From: [Clostridium] citroniae WAL-17108 | GTDB taxonomy: Bacteria; Bacillota; Clostridia; Lachnospirales; Lachnospiraceae | Assembly (NCBI RefSeq): GCF_000233455.1 | Contig: NZ_JH376420.1 | Coordinates: 2,038,634 to 2,102,633 of the forward strand | Length of the DNA: 64,000 nt | Direction: 5' to 3' | In this document: in pieces, positions 41,806 to 50,334 of the stretch | Layout of the letters: each line of letters begins with the position of its first letter | Position numbering within the stretch: the stretch's first letter is position 1 | Notes under the pieces: generated by a model | What the model saw: the letters and a program-made list of their open reading frames with translations, nothing else | Database searches by the model: none | Told to the model about the DNA's origin: nothing | Program-made: the position numbers and the translations under genes

Positions 41806-42837
41806 CTATGAGACGGCCTGCACATCCTGCAGCTTCTCACTGCCGCGGATGATCAGCCGGGTCTGCAGCAGGATCTCCCTGCGGCGCCTTTTTGTGTCGG
41901 GACTTGCCATGCGTTCTGTGAGAAGGTCGTATGCGATCTCCCCCATCTCCTTCATGGGCCTGTCCATCACTGTAATTTCATATCCAAGGGTGCCCAGAAG
42001 GGAAATGTCATCAAATCCCACCAATCCTATATCCCTTCCCATCTGCAGGCTGTGCTCATTCAGATACCGGATGCAGCCCAGGGTGGCGGAACTGCAGGTG
42101 ACCAGCACCGCTGTGGGAGGATCGGGAAGTCCCAGCAGATTTTCACATGCCTGATATCCGCTCTTCTCATCAAAATCCCCGGGATAAATATATTCATCCT
42201 CCATCTCCATGCCGTAATCCTTCAGGCACTGGACATAACCGTCCAGCCTTGTCTTTCCTTTTTTCACCACTTCGGGACAGGTGACGATCCCGATCTTTCT
42301 GTGGCCTGATTCGATCAGGAGTTTGACTCCCTCGTACACTACCTTCTTATTATCAATGAGTACGATATCCAGATCACTATTATGTAAATCCCTGTCAATG
42401 AGCACCACCGGTATCCCCGAATCCTCCGCTCCTGCAAGCAGCTCCTCCGTCCGCTCGTCCGGATCCAGAACGGGCAGAAGCAGGATCCCCATGACACGGT
42501 GCTCAATGGCCTGGGCAATGGCTTTACACTCCTTGTCCCTGTCCTCCGAGGTGTTATAAAACAGGATGCTGTATCCCTGCTGCTCGGCCCGGGATTCTAT
42601 GGCATCCAGGACATTGGCGAAAAACGGATTGAGCCTGTTGGACATGATCACGGCGATCATGGATGTATTGCTGCGGGTCAGGCTTCTTGCCACAGCATTG
42701 GGACGGTAACCATTCTCCTGGATCAGATTCTCTATCTTCTGTCTGGTCTCTTCCTTTACATAGCCTTTGTTGTTCAGCACACGTGAAACCGTTGCAGCAG
42801 AAACACCTGCCAGTTTTGCAATATCAGATATTGTCAT
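41806..42837 (-). CDS. LacI-family transcriptional regulator of the nucleoside operon
   Basis: A 343 aa repressor with an N-terminal LacI helix-turn-helix (TISDIAKLAGVSAATVSRVL) and hinge helix (YRPNAVARSLT), followed by a periplasmic-binding-protein-like effector domain. It is the first gene of the operon, so it probably controls its own expression. Palindromic sites centred on CCGG/GCGG just upstream are candidate operators. The effector may be a nucleoside or ribose derivative; this is inferred from the neighbours. The segment LACI-specific for purines is not distinguishable by eye. Confidence 0.94.
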   Translation of the reverse strand: MTISDIAKLAGVSAATVSRVLNNKGYVKEETRQKIENLIQENGYRPNAVARSLTRSNTSMIAVIMSNRLNPFFANVLDAIESRAEQQGYSILFYNTSEDRDKECKAIAQAIEHRVMGILLLPVLDPDERTEELLAGAEDSGIPVVLIDRDLHNSDLDIVLIDNKKVVYEGVKLLIESGHRKIGIVTCPEVVKKGKTRLDGYVQCLKDYGMEMEDEYIYPGDFDEKSGYQACENLLGLPDPPTAVLVTCSSATLGCIRYLNEHSLQMGRDIGLVGFDDISLLGTLGYEITVMDRPMKEMGEIAYDLLTERMASPDTKRRRREILLQTRLIIRGSEKLQDVQAVS

Positions 42838-42871
42838 ATCAGCCTCTACCCCCTTTTTTAATAATCCAAAC

Positions 42872-42905
42872 TATATTAGCGGTTATATATGTTACCGGTT
42901 ACATA
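42872..42905. promoter_or_regulatory. Pair of candidate LacI-type operators
   Basis: Two related near-palindromes lie 16 bp apart centre to centre: TATATTAGCGGTTATATA (42872-42889) and TATGTTACCGGTTACATA (42888-42905). They are 35-68 bp upstream of the regulator gene, around its probable promoter. The second is the more symmetrical. Confidence 0.55.
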
Positions 42906-43043
42906 TTTTATATCTTACAGCTTCCCCGCAAAACCTGAAGCCGGTTTTCCGCAAGGAAAAATATTCCCCCTCCTTCAAATAACAATGATATTTCGTTATT
43001 CTTGTTGAAATCCCAAACATGCCCCTCCCACGCGGACAAACAC

Positions 43044-43084
43044 GGTTTTACTGTATTTCCCCAATGGGTTTTGCTGTATTTTCC
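43044..43084. repeat. Direct repeat in the lacI-M23 intergenic region
   Basis: GGTTTTACTGTATTTCC (43044-43060) and GGTTTTGCTGTATTTTCC (43067-43084) are near-identical and lie about two helix turns apart, suggesting a binding site. The 500-bp gap 42838-43338 holds no gene; another ACTGTAAT-like sequence lies near 43190. Confidence 0.45.
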
Positions 43085-43102
43085 ATACTTTTCTTTGAAT
43101 TT

Positions 43103-43120
43103 AGGTAAGCGGTTACATGT
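43103..43120. promoter_or_regulatory. Distal operator-like site
   Basis: AGGTAAGCGGTTACATGT shares GCGGTTACAT with the sites at 42872-42905, about 214 bp away. It could allow repressor looping. It also resembles a CcpA cre site, so catabolite control is an alternative. Confidence 0.45.
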
Positions 43121-43338
43121 TTTTCACCATGATTTTAGCATATTCTATCTATCAAATCAATAGCATTTATGCATTTTGCACACTTTTTTACTGTAATCGG
43201 GACTTTTTTTCATCTTATATTCATCTTCCCCCGCACTCCCAAAGAATTGATGCGCGGAATCATAATCCGGCCCGGACAAACATAAGATTAACATAGAGCC
43301 CCAATATTCCGGGAACCCTTGTCAGGAGGCGGTATATC

Positions 43339-44565
43339 ATGAAACTTATCCATATGCTCAGGAAGCATTTGCATATCAGTACAAAAACGGTGATTTACGG
43401 TGAAATGCTGGCCTTAAGCCTGCTGTGTCTGAGTATCTTCCTTTACAGGACAGACTCCGGCCAGGCAGTGATGAGCCAGGCGGCCAGATTGGCCAGAACC
43501 GTCAATCCCCTGGAAGACACCAACGGCCCGGGCCAGGAGAAACAGGAGGAAAAGAAAAAAGAATATATCAAATGGGTGGATTTTGCCGTAACCTCGGAAG
43601 CCATGAACCAGGCGTTCCGCTATGATGTGGACACCTGCCAGGCTGAAATCCATTTAAACTGGGTGGATCTGCTTGCCTACCTGGGTGCAAGATACGGGGG
43701 TGACTTCAGCAAATATAAGCCGGAGCACATGAAGACCGTGGCGGAAAAGCTGAAAACCGGCGAGACCACCATGGCGGACCTGACAAAAGACATGAAATAT
43801 TATACATATTACAGGGAGGCCTACGGCGCGGTGCTGGACGGGATGGTGGGCCAGTTCCAGGCCGAGATCCCTGCCAGCGAAGCGCCTGCCGCCTATCTTC
43901 CCTCCGGCGTGGCCGGGGGAGCTCCCGGCGATCCTGCCACCGTATGGGTGACCAAATATGGGCTGAAAGCATTTTCCCCTATTGCCAAAGGATTTCCTTA
44001 CAGTGATTTTGATGACTTTGGGGTGGCCAGAAGCTACGGCTTCAAGCGCCAGCACCTGGGCCACGATATGATGGGCCAGGTGGGAACTCCCGTCATCGCA
44101 GTGGAATCAGGTTATGTGGAGGCCATCGGATGGAACCAGTACGGCGGCTGGCGGCTGGGCATCCGCAGCTTTGACCACAAGCGGTACTATTATTACGCCC
44201 ACCTCCGTAAAAACTATCCCTATCAGTCCGGTCTGAAGGAAGGGTCCGTGGTGCAGGCCGGGGACGTGGTTGGTTACCTGGGCCGCACCGGCTACAGCCG
44301 CACGGAAAACACCAACAATATCAATGAGCCCCATCTTCATTTTGGCCTGGAACTGATCTTTGACGAATCCCAGAAGGAGAGCAACAACGAAATCTGGGTC
44401 AGCTGCTATGAGCTGGTAAAATTCCTGAACATGAACCGGTGTGAGACGGTGAAGGTGGAAGGGACCAAGGAATGGAAACGCATCTACCAGACCAAGGACC
44501 CCACTGTTCCGGCCACGCCGTCAGAGGCAGCGCCTCCGGCTCCATCCGCCCCGCCCCAGGAGTAG
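43339..44565 (+). CDS. Membrane-anchored M23 family metallopeptidase
   Basis: Predicted cell-wall endopeptidase of 408 aa with one N-terminal membrane helix (about 20-37) and the rest outside. A region of about 150 residues of unknown fold precedes the LytM/M23 domain (about 236-345). Zinc ligands are His242 (variation of HxxxD: HLGHDMMG), and His332/His334 in PHLHFGLEL, with the catalytic His in YYYAHLR (about 288). The C-terminus is a Pro/Ala/Ser-rich tail. CAGGAGG precedes the ATG. It ends only 18 bp from the convergent kinase gene with no terminator between them. Confidence 0.9.
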   Translation: MKLIHMLRKHLHISTKTVIYGEMLALSLLCLSIFLYRTDSGQAVMSQAARLARTVNPLEDTNGPGQEKQEEKKKEYIKWVDFAVTSEAMNQAFRYDVDTCQAEIHLNWVDLLAYLGARYGGDFSKYKPEHMKTVAEKLKTGETTMADLTKDMKYYTYYREAYGAVLDGMVGQFQAEIPASEAPAAYLPSGVAGGAPGDPATVWVTKYGLKAFSPIAKGFPYSDFDDFGVARSYGFKRQHLGHDMMGQVGTPVIAVESGYVEAIGWNQYGGWRLGIRSFDHKRYYYYAHLRKNYPYQSGLKEGSVVQAGDVVGYLGRTGYSRTENTNNINEPHLHFGLELIFDESQKESNNEIWVSCYELVKFLNMNRCETVKVEGTKEWKRIYQTKDPTVPATPSEAAPPAPSAPPQE

Positions 44566-44583
44566 GGTTCCTACCTCCCCTCA

Positions 44584-46011
44584 TCAGGACCAAGGCTCCA
44601 TCAGAACCTGAAGAACGTCCCGCAGCGTATGATCCTCCCCCACATTTCCCGGAAAGATGACATAGGGAATGTGGGGGAACCTGCTTTCCGGACCGGTCCT
44701 CCACACCGGGATTCCGGGGCGGACCTGTCCCTGAACCCAGGCCCTTTTTACTCCCAGGGCTTTGGTGCCGATATCGCTGGATGTGATCCCTCCTTTTGCC
44801 ACAATAAAAGCCGGTGGTTCCTGAACACGCCCCACCAGCTGCTGTACCGCTTCTGAAATCTTAACAGACCGCTCCAGGGCCTGTTCTCCCGTATCCCCTT
44901 TTACGGACAGCAGACGCCGCTTTGTATACACGACAGCGGTGATCCCCTGTCTGATACATGCTTCCTCCCGCCTTACCACGGACGCGATCTCCTCCTCCAT
45001 GGCGGCCGGGTCCAGCACTTGATCCGAATCAAACTCCATCAGGCGGATATTTGGCAGTTCCCTCAGACATTCCAGCTGGGCTGTGGTTTTGCGGGTATGG
45101 GAGCCGACCACCACCAGCCCTCCCCCCATCCTCCCCTTAGGAACCAGTTCCCGGCCGGTGAGAAATCCTCTGTCCTCCACTGCTGCAAACTCCTTTACAA
45201 ATCCCGCGGCGGTGCTGAACAGAAAACGCTTTCCCTTTGCCATTGCGCGGTACAGTGCAATACAGAACACCTTGATCTCCAGGGAGGTCAGTGCGTTTAC
45301 CACCACCTTGTCAAATCCCCCGGCATTCATAAGCATCTGCTCCACGCCGTCTATATCCACGGACCGCAGCTGCTGCGCGGATATGCATATCACATCCTCT
45401 TTCCTATCGGTTCCCCCGGTCTTTTCTTCTATATATTCCCTCAGATCCGAAGAACGGTAGCCAAAGGTCTTATCGTTTGCAAATTCCGTTTCACCCGCAG
45501 GAACCAGCCATTCCCCCTCTTTTACATAGTGGACATTGTCCATGGTAAATCTGCCTCCCTCGGCAAAAAAGGGGCAGATCACTTCCCCGTGTATCTCCTC
45601 TCCCATCTGCTTCCCAAGGGTCTCCCTCAGTGTTTGGGTTTCCAGGGGAAAATGGCCCCGCAAAGTCGAATCTCCCCTGTTTACAACGGCAAACGCAATA
45701 CCCAGCTCCTTTGACACCGCTGCCAGCCTGCGCCCGATCTCACCGTGGGCCCGTATGGTCTGGGGTCTGGAAAAACTTCTTGAATTTGTCAGGATAAAAA
45801 ACATCTTCCCCGGTTCCAGGAATCCCTGCCGGATACTCTCATAACTCCAGTCCGTGTATACCGGCACATCATGGACGGTCTGGATTCCGGTTGGATCGTC
45901 ATCCAGGACCACGATCTTATGACCGTCCTTTTCCGCCTCCTCCTTTAGGAGAAGTTGGATGGCCCGTGGATCCAGGCCATCCTTCCATTGCAGATCACTA
46001 TATTTTAGCAT
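44584..46011 (-). CDS. Four-carbon acid sugar kinase family protein (DUF1537, OtnK/DtnK-like)
   Basis: ATP-dependent kinase of 475 aa. The N-terminal substrate domain contains IVVLDDDPTGIQTVHDVPVYTDW, NSRSF and AVVNRGDSTLRGHFPLE; the C-terminal ATP-binding domain contains VAKGGITSSDIGTKAL and YVIFPGNVGED. Characterised relatives phosphorylate D-erythronate, L- or D-threonate and similar acid sugars. It is the last gene of an operon with an HpcH/HpaI aldolase and a TctCBA transporter, 11 nt after tctA. The true substrate is unknown. GAGGAGG precedes the ATG. Confidence 0.92.
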   Translation of the reverse strand: MLKYSDLQWKDGLDPRAIQLLLKEEAEKDGHKIVVLDDDPTGIQTVHDVPVYTDWSYESIRQGFLEPGKMFFILTNSRSFSRPQTIRAHGEIGRRLAAVSKELGIAFAVVNRGDSTLRGHFPLETQTLRETLGKQMGEEIHGEVICPFFAEGGRFTMDNVHYVKEGEWLVPAGETEFANDKTFGYRSSDLREYIEEKTGGTDRKEDVICISAQQLRSVDIDGVEQMLMNAGGFDKVVVNALTSLEIKVFCIALYRAMAKGKRFLFSTAAGFVKEFAAVEDRGFLTGRELVPKGRMGGGLVVVGSHTRKTTAQLECLRELPNIRLMEFDSDQVLDPAAMEEEIASVVRREEACIRQGITAVVYTKRRLLSVKGDTGEQALERSVKISEAVQQLVGRVQEPPAFIVAKGGITSSDIGTKALGVKRAWVQGQVRPGIPVWRTGPESRFPHIPYVIFPGNVGEDHTLRDVLQVLMEPWS

Positions 46012-46022
46012 CCGGTCCTCCT

Positions 46023-47522
46023 CTATACAGTTGATGTCTCACGCTGCTTTTTCCTGTCCTTTATCTCGCTTCTCACAGACAGGACCACCATGACCGCGGT
46101 AAGGATAAAAAATACCAGAGCTATGGGTGATGTCAGGATGGGAAGGAAACTGCCTTCCGTGCGCATCAGGGACCGCCTTACATTTTCCTCCAAAAGAGGC
46201 GCCAGTATGAATCCCACCACCATGGGAGCCAGCGGATACTCCCATCGCTTGAGCACATACCCCACAAGCCCGAATATCACCATGACCAGTATATCAAACA
46301 CACGGTTGTTTGCAGAGAATGAACCCACAAAGCAGCAGGCGATCACCACGGGCAGCAGATAAGAGCCGGGAATGCTGAGGACCTTTGCAAACAGCGGAAG
46401 CCCCAAAAGCTCAGACACCATCATCACAATGTTTGCTATGATAAATGCCGCAAACAGTGCATATACCAGGTCCGCGCTGGTCTTAAACAACAGGGGCCCT
46501 GGTGTGATGCTGTGTATCTGGAATCCCGCAAGCACCATGGATGTGGCGTTATCCCCCGGGATCCCCAGGGTCAGAAGAACGATCAGCGCGCCTCCGATGG
46601 TGGCATTGTTAGCCGTCTCCGAAGCCACGATCCCGTCCATGACCCCTGTCCCGAACTTTTCCGGGTACTTGGACCGCTTTTTGCAAAAAGCGTAGGCCAG
46701 AAGGTTGGAAGCATTTCCCCCGATTCCGGGAAGGATTCCCACAGACAATCCGATAAAAGCAGCAGGAATGGCATTTCTCAGCTGGTACACAAATTCCTTC
46801 AGGCTCAGTCCAAATCCCTTTACCCTGGCGGATGGCGCGCGCTGAATGGACGATGGCCCCTTGGCGGCGGTTTCAATGATCTGGGACACTGCAAAGGTAC
46901 CGATCAAAAGCGGGACCAGGTTAAACCCTGCCGCCAGGCTGGAGATCCCTCCCGTGTACCTGGTGTAGGAGCTGAGACGGTCAATTCCCACAAAGGAAAA
47001 GGCAATGCCCAGAAGACAGGATAAAAGCCCTTTGTTGATATTTCCCGCGGAAAGGCCCGACACAGTGGTCAGGGCAAAGAGTATGACCGCAAAATACTCA
47101 TAGGGTCCGAATTTTAATGCCACCCCCGCAATCACCGGCCCCAGATAGGTCAGTATAAGGGCGCTGAATATCCCTCCCACAAAGGAGAAAACAATCGCAG
47201 TGCCCAGGGCCTTGCCGGCCTCCCCTCTCTGTGCCATGGGATAGCCGTCAAAACAGGTGGCAATGGATGAGGGCGTGCCCGGTATTCCCAGCAGAATGGC
47301 TGAGATCAAGCCTCCTGAAAGCCCTCCCACATAGATAGATATAAGAAACGCAATACCGTTGACCGGCTCCATGCCAAAGGTGATGGGCAAAAACAGGGCC
47401 AGGGCCGTAAAGGCCGAGAGTCCCGGAATGGCGCCGAAAACGATCCCGGCAACCACTCCCCCGATAATAAGAGACAGAGTAACAGGATGGAACACTGCCA
47501 TAAAACCTTGAATAAGCTGCAT
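46023..47522 (-). CDS. tctA: Tripartite tricarboxylate transporter large permease TctA
   Basis: Main membrane subunit of a binding-protein-dependent secondary transporter, 499 aa with about 12 helices. The family pattern includes GIVFGAIPGLSAFTALALFLP, LGIPGTPSSIATCFDGYPMAQRG and GILPGIGGNASNLLAYAFCKKRS. Such systems take up carboxylates with ion symport. AAGGAGGAGG precedes the ATG and it follows tctB by 11 nt. Confidence 0.95.
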   Translation of the reverse strand: MQLIQGFMAVFHPVTLSLIIGGVVAGIVFGAIPGLSAFTALALFLPITFGMEPVNGIAFLISIYVGGLSGGLISAILLGIPGTPSSIATCFDGYPMAQRGEAGKALGTAIVFSFVGGIFSALILTYLGPVIAGVALKFGPYEYFAVILFALTTVSGLSAGNINKGLLSCLLGIAFSFVGIDRLSSYTRYTGGISSLAAGFNLVPLLIGTFAVSQIIETAAKGPSSIQRAPSARVKGFGLSLKEFVYQLRNAIPAAFIGLSVGILPGIGGNASNLLAYAFCKKRSKYPEKFGTGVMDGIVASETANNATIGGALIVLLTLGIPGDNATSMVLAGFQIHSITPGPLLFKTSADLVYALFAAFIIANIVMMVSELLGLPLFAKVLSIPGSYLLPVVIACCFVGSFSANNRVFDILVMVIFGLVGYVLKRWEYPLAPMVVGFILAPLLEENVRRSLMRTEGSFLPILTSPIALVFFILTAVMVVLSVRSEIKDRKKQRETSTV

Positions 47523-47533
47523 TTTCCTCCTCC

Positions 47534-48010
47534 TTATCCTAATAATCCAGTGGGAAGGAATATACTGAATGCACGGTAGAACAGCTCGTAGATCAATATG
47601 GGCGTGACAACCGAGACTGCTGCGGTGACCAGTATACCTTTCCCGGATCTCAGACGTTTCTCAGGCAGAAGCAGAAGGATCTGCGCCAGGAGGTAGACCG
47701 CTGTCATGATGATAAAGCCTACCGTCTGAACCAATAGTGCGTATGCAAAGAGGATCCCTATGGTGGCAGCGGCCCTTATGTTAAAGCCGCTCCTTTCCCC
47801 TGATCCCTGTTCCTTCCTTTCCTTTTTCAGGCCGGATGCCACCTGAGCCACAGCCAGAATCCCCATACATATGGCAACGGTTCTTGGAAAGAACTGGGGA
47901 CCCATGGCATCGTTTGTGGTGACCACAATGGCGTAAGAGCCTGCATACAGAGCAACTGCAATGAGAAAAAATATCACGCCTGATCCTATTTCCTTTTTGT
48001 TATGTGACAT
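47534..48010 (-). CDS. tctB: Tripartite tricarboxylate transporter small permease TctB
   Basis: A 158 aa membrane protein with four helices (about 10-28, 43-58, 78-100, 120-145). The segment NDAMGPQFFPRTVAICMGILAV is typical of TctB. It is the partner of TctA and follows tctC by 18 nt with GGGGG upstream of the ATG. Confidence 0.9.
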   Translation of the reverse strand: MSHNKKEIGSGVIFFLIAVALYAGSYAIVVTTNDAMGPQFFPRTVAICMGILAVAQVASGLKKERKEQGSGERSGFNIRAAATIGILFAYALLVQTVGFIIMTAVYLLAQILLLLPEKRLRSGKGILVTAAVSVVTPILIYELFYRAFSIFLPTGLLG

Positions 48011-48028
48011 TTTACCCCCTTCTCCACC

Positions 48029-49180
48029 TTACTTGCTGCTGGTGGATAAAAATTCGTCCTTATACGGCACCAGTGTATCCTGATAGAACTGGTCGGCGTA
48101 ATCCTGGGCGTCCTTTTTGGCAATGTATCTGACGGTCAGGTAATTATCCTCCATGGTCTTTACAAATTCAGGATCCTCTGTCACCTGCTTCAAGGCGTCT
48201 GACAGGATATCCACCACCTCATCCGGGGTATCGGGGTGTACCCCCAGCCAGAACCACTTACTGCAATCAATGTCCTTTAATCCGTATTCGGAAGGCAGGG
48301 GCACATCTGCAAGCAGTTCATTCTTTTCACTTCCCAGCAGGCAAAGGGCCTGGAATTCCCCTGTTGCAAAATAATCCTTTGCAAGGGCATAGGCAAGAAC
48401 GGCCGTATCGGTCTGCTGTCCCAGCAGCGCTGTCATCTTGGCCGCATTGTTTCCAATATCCATTGGTTTGAACTGCGCTCCCCACTCCTGATTCATGGCG
48501 ATTCCGTATACCTGGTTTGCCGCGCCGATCTTCATGCCGTACTCAATAGTACCCGGGGCTGCCTGGGTGCGTTCCACCACATCCTTTATACTCTCATAAC
48601 CGGACGCCTTATTGGCTACCAGAACCGTGGTATTGTCAAACAGCGGAATGCCTACTGTCTTAAAACTGTCAATGGTAATTTCTGTTGTGCCCATCATATT
48701 GGGGATATAAGCGTCCAGACCATTGATCACCATGGTATACCCATCCGGCTCCCCGTCCAGGACCTGCTGCATTCCCAGAATAGTGGCCCCTCCTTCCACA
48801 TTGGTGACAACCACATTCACATCCAGGTATTTTGAAAGGTACTGCGCGATCACACGTGTGTTATAATCCGTATCCCCTCCCGCCTTCACAGGGCAGATGA
48901 TCTGAATGGGCTTTTTAGGAAAATCCGTCTGTCCTTTGTCCTCCGCGCCTTCCTTGACCGCACCTGCATCATCCGCCTTCCCGGCTCCGGCTGCCTCCGT
49001 CCCCGCAGCATCCTTGTCCGCCGTATCCTTGCCCGCCGTATCCGCTTTTTGGGCCGAACCTTCATTGGACGCGGCCTTTGTTTCAGCCGCCTTTGTGCCG
49101 GCAGGCTTGCTTCCCGCACACCCTGCCATGGATACTGCCATTACTGCTGCCAACGTAACTGCCATGATTCTTTTTTTCAT
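48029..49180 (-). CDS. tctC: Tripartite tricarboxylate transporter substrate-binding lipoprotein TctC
   Basis: Extracytoplasmic receptor of the transporter, 383 aa. The lipobox is VSMAGC (Cys about 21), followed by an unusually long Lys/Asp/Ala-rich linker (about 25-85). The mature domain begins FPKKPIQIICPVKAGGDTDYNTRVIA, a typical Tct/Bug start, and continues with NVEGGATILGMQQVLD and PDGYTMV. In Gram-positive bacteria the protein must be lipid-anchored, which explains the lipobox. It lies after the aldolase gene. Confidence 0.93.
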   Translation of the reverse strand: MKKRIMAVTLAAVMAVSMAGCAGSKPAGTKAAETKAASNEGSAQKADTAGKDTADKDAAGTEAAGAGKADDAGAVKEGAEDKGQTDFPKKPIQIICPVKAGGDTDYNTRVIAQYLSKYLDVNVVVTNVEGGATILGMQQVLDGEPDGYTMVINGLDAYIPNMMGTTEITIDSFKTVGIPLFDNTTVLVANKASGYESIKDVVERTQAAPGTIEYGMKIGAANQVYGIAMNQEWGAQFKPMDIGNNAAKMTALLGQQTDTAVLAYALAKDYFATGEFQALCLLGSEKNELLADVPLPSEYGLKDIDCSKWFWLGVHPDTPDEVVDILSDALKQVTEDPEFVKTMEDNYLTVRYIAKKDAQDYADQFYQDTLVPYKDEFLSTSSK

Positions 49181-49222
49181 ATTCCCAATCTCCTTCTCCT
49201 TGTGTTTTACCTACGGTCACGG

Positions 49223-50017
49223 TCATCTCTGGGGATACATTTCTTTGAACTGCTCCACCTGATCCAGGGCAACCTTTCCCAGCGTGGTGGTGTCTGACAT
49301 CATGATCACCATACTGTATCCCTTTTCATACAGATTCTTTGCCTCCTCAAAACTCCCTGCCACGGTTGCCAGGAATTTATCGGATCCCAGGACCACTGCC
49401 TCCACTTTGCGGATCGCCTCCTGAACCTCCTCATCCTTGGGATTGCAGAAATGTCCAAAGGAAGTGGCCAGGTCCATGGGACCGATAAAGATCCCATCCA
49501 GTCCATTGGTCTTAACAATTTCCTCAATGTGGTCCACCGCTGTCTTTGTCTCCACCGCTACCAGCACATCCAGCTCCTCATTGGCATAATCCAGATAATC
49601 CCTCTGGTTCATCCCATATCCTCCGGCCCTGGGACTGGGAGCAATGCCCCTGATCCCCTCCAGAGGGTACTTGCAGGCGCTTACCGCCCTGGCTGCTTCC
49701 TCAGCGCTGTTGACATAAGGGACCAGAATCCCGCTGACGCCGGCATCCAGGATCCGCTTAATGGTTACAAAATCATTCCAGGGCGCCCTTACAAAGGGTA
49801 CCACATCATAATGGGATACGGCCTGCAGCTGGCCGATCAGATCCATGATCCCCCCGGGCCCGTGCTCCATGTCCACCATCAGTATGTCAAATCCGGCCTT
49901 AGCCATGATCTCAGCCGTTATGGGGCTGGCTGCCTGCAGCCAGGCGGCTGACAGCTTTTTCTTTTCCGCCAAAAGGCGCTTGGCCCTGTTGCGGAATACC
50001 TCTCCTCTTCTCAGCAT
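49223..50017 (-). CDS. HpcH/HpaI family aldolase
   Basis: Metal-dependent class II aldolase of 264 aa related to 4-hydroxy-2-oxoheptanedioate and 2-dehydro-3-deoxyglucarate aldolases, which release pyruvate from 2-keto-3-deoxy acids. Motifs are ILMVDMEHGPGGIMD (metal Glu/His region), PFVRAPWND, GVSGILVPYVNSAEEA and GIFIGPMDLATSFGH. The ATG at 50017 follows AAGGAGG by 6 nt; the longer frame to 50104 covers the sigma-54 promoter and is not used. It is the first gene of the acid-sugar operon. Confidence 0.92.
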   Translation of the reverse strand: MLRRGEVFRNRAKRLLAEKKKLSAAWLQAASPITAEIMAKAGFDILMVDMEHGPGGIMDLIGQLQAVSHYDVVPFVRAPWNDFVTIKRILDAGVSGILVPYVNSAEEAARAVSACKYPLEGIRGIAPSPRAGGYGMNQRDYLDYANEELDVLVAVETKTAVDHIEEIVKTNGLDGIFIGPMDLATSFGHFCNPKDEEVQEAIRKVEAVVLGSDKFLATVAGSFEEAKNLYEKGYSMVIMMSDTTTLGKVALDQVEQFKEMYPQR

Positions 50018-50092
50018 TGATATCCTCCTTATGATTCCTTCTGCCGGGTACATGCAGCAGCCCTTGTCCCGGCATTTTATACTGATTATAAA

Positions 50093-50108
50093 AGCAAATT
50101 CCATGCCA
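50093..50108 (-). promoter_or_regulatory. Sigma-54 (-24/-12) promoter of the acid-sugar operon
   Basis: The minus strand reads TGGCATG-GAAT-TTGCT. The GG and GC doublets are separated by exactly 10 bp, the hallmark of sigma-54 promoters (TGGCACG-N4-TTGCW). It lies about 75 nt upstream of the aldolase ATG and is divergent from a sigma-54 activator gene. Confidence 0.85.
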
Positions 50109-50152
50109 AGATGCTGATCTCTCCGAAAGCCCGGATTTTTTGTGGATCTTAT

Positions 50153-50176
50153 CTAAAAATACTTAATTATTTTTAG
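50153..50176. promoter_or_regulatory. Candidate upstream activating sequence
   Basis: Perfect inverted repeat CTAAAAATA-N6-TATTTTTAG, centred about 60 bp upstream of the -24 element. This is a plausible binding site for the divergent PrpR-like activator, although the usual enhancer distance is somewhat greater. Confidence 0.45.
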
Positions 50177-50334
50177 CACTAATACCAGCTGTTACCTCCC
50201 CCTCCTTTTGTCCTCATTTCCACTACGTTTTATTTTGATGCACCATTTTGTTTCTTATAAAACATATTGTTCTATTTTTCTCCGGGTTATGGTACCATTA
50301 GGGTATGCCTGACAAGAAAGAAGGAAGATGATCC

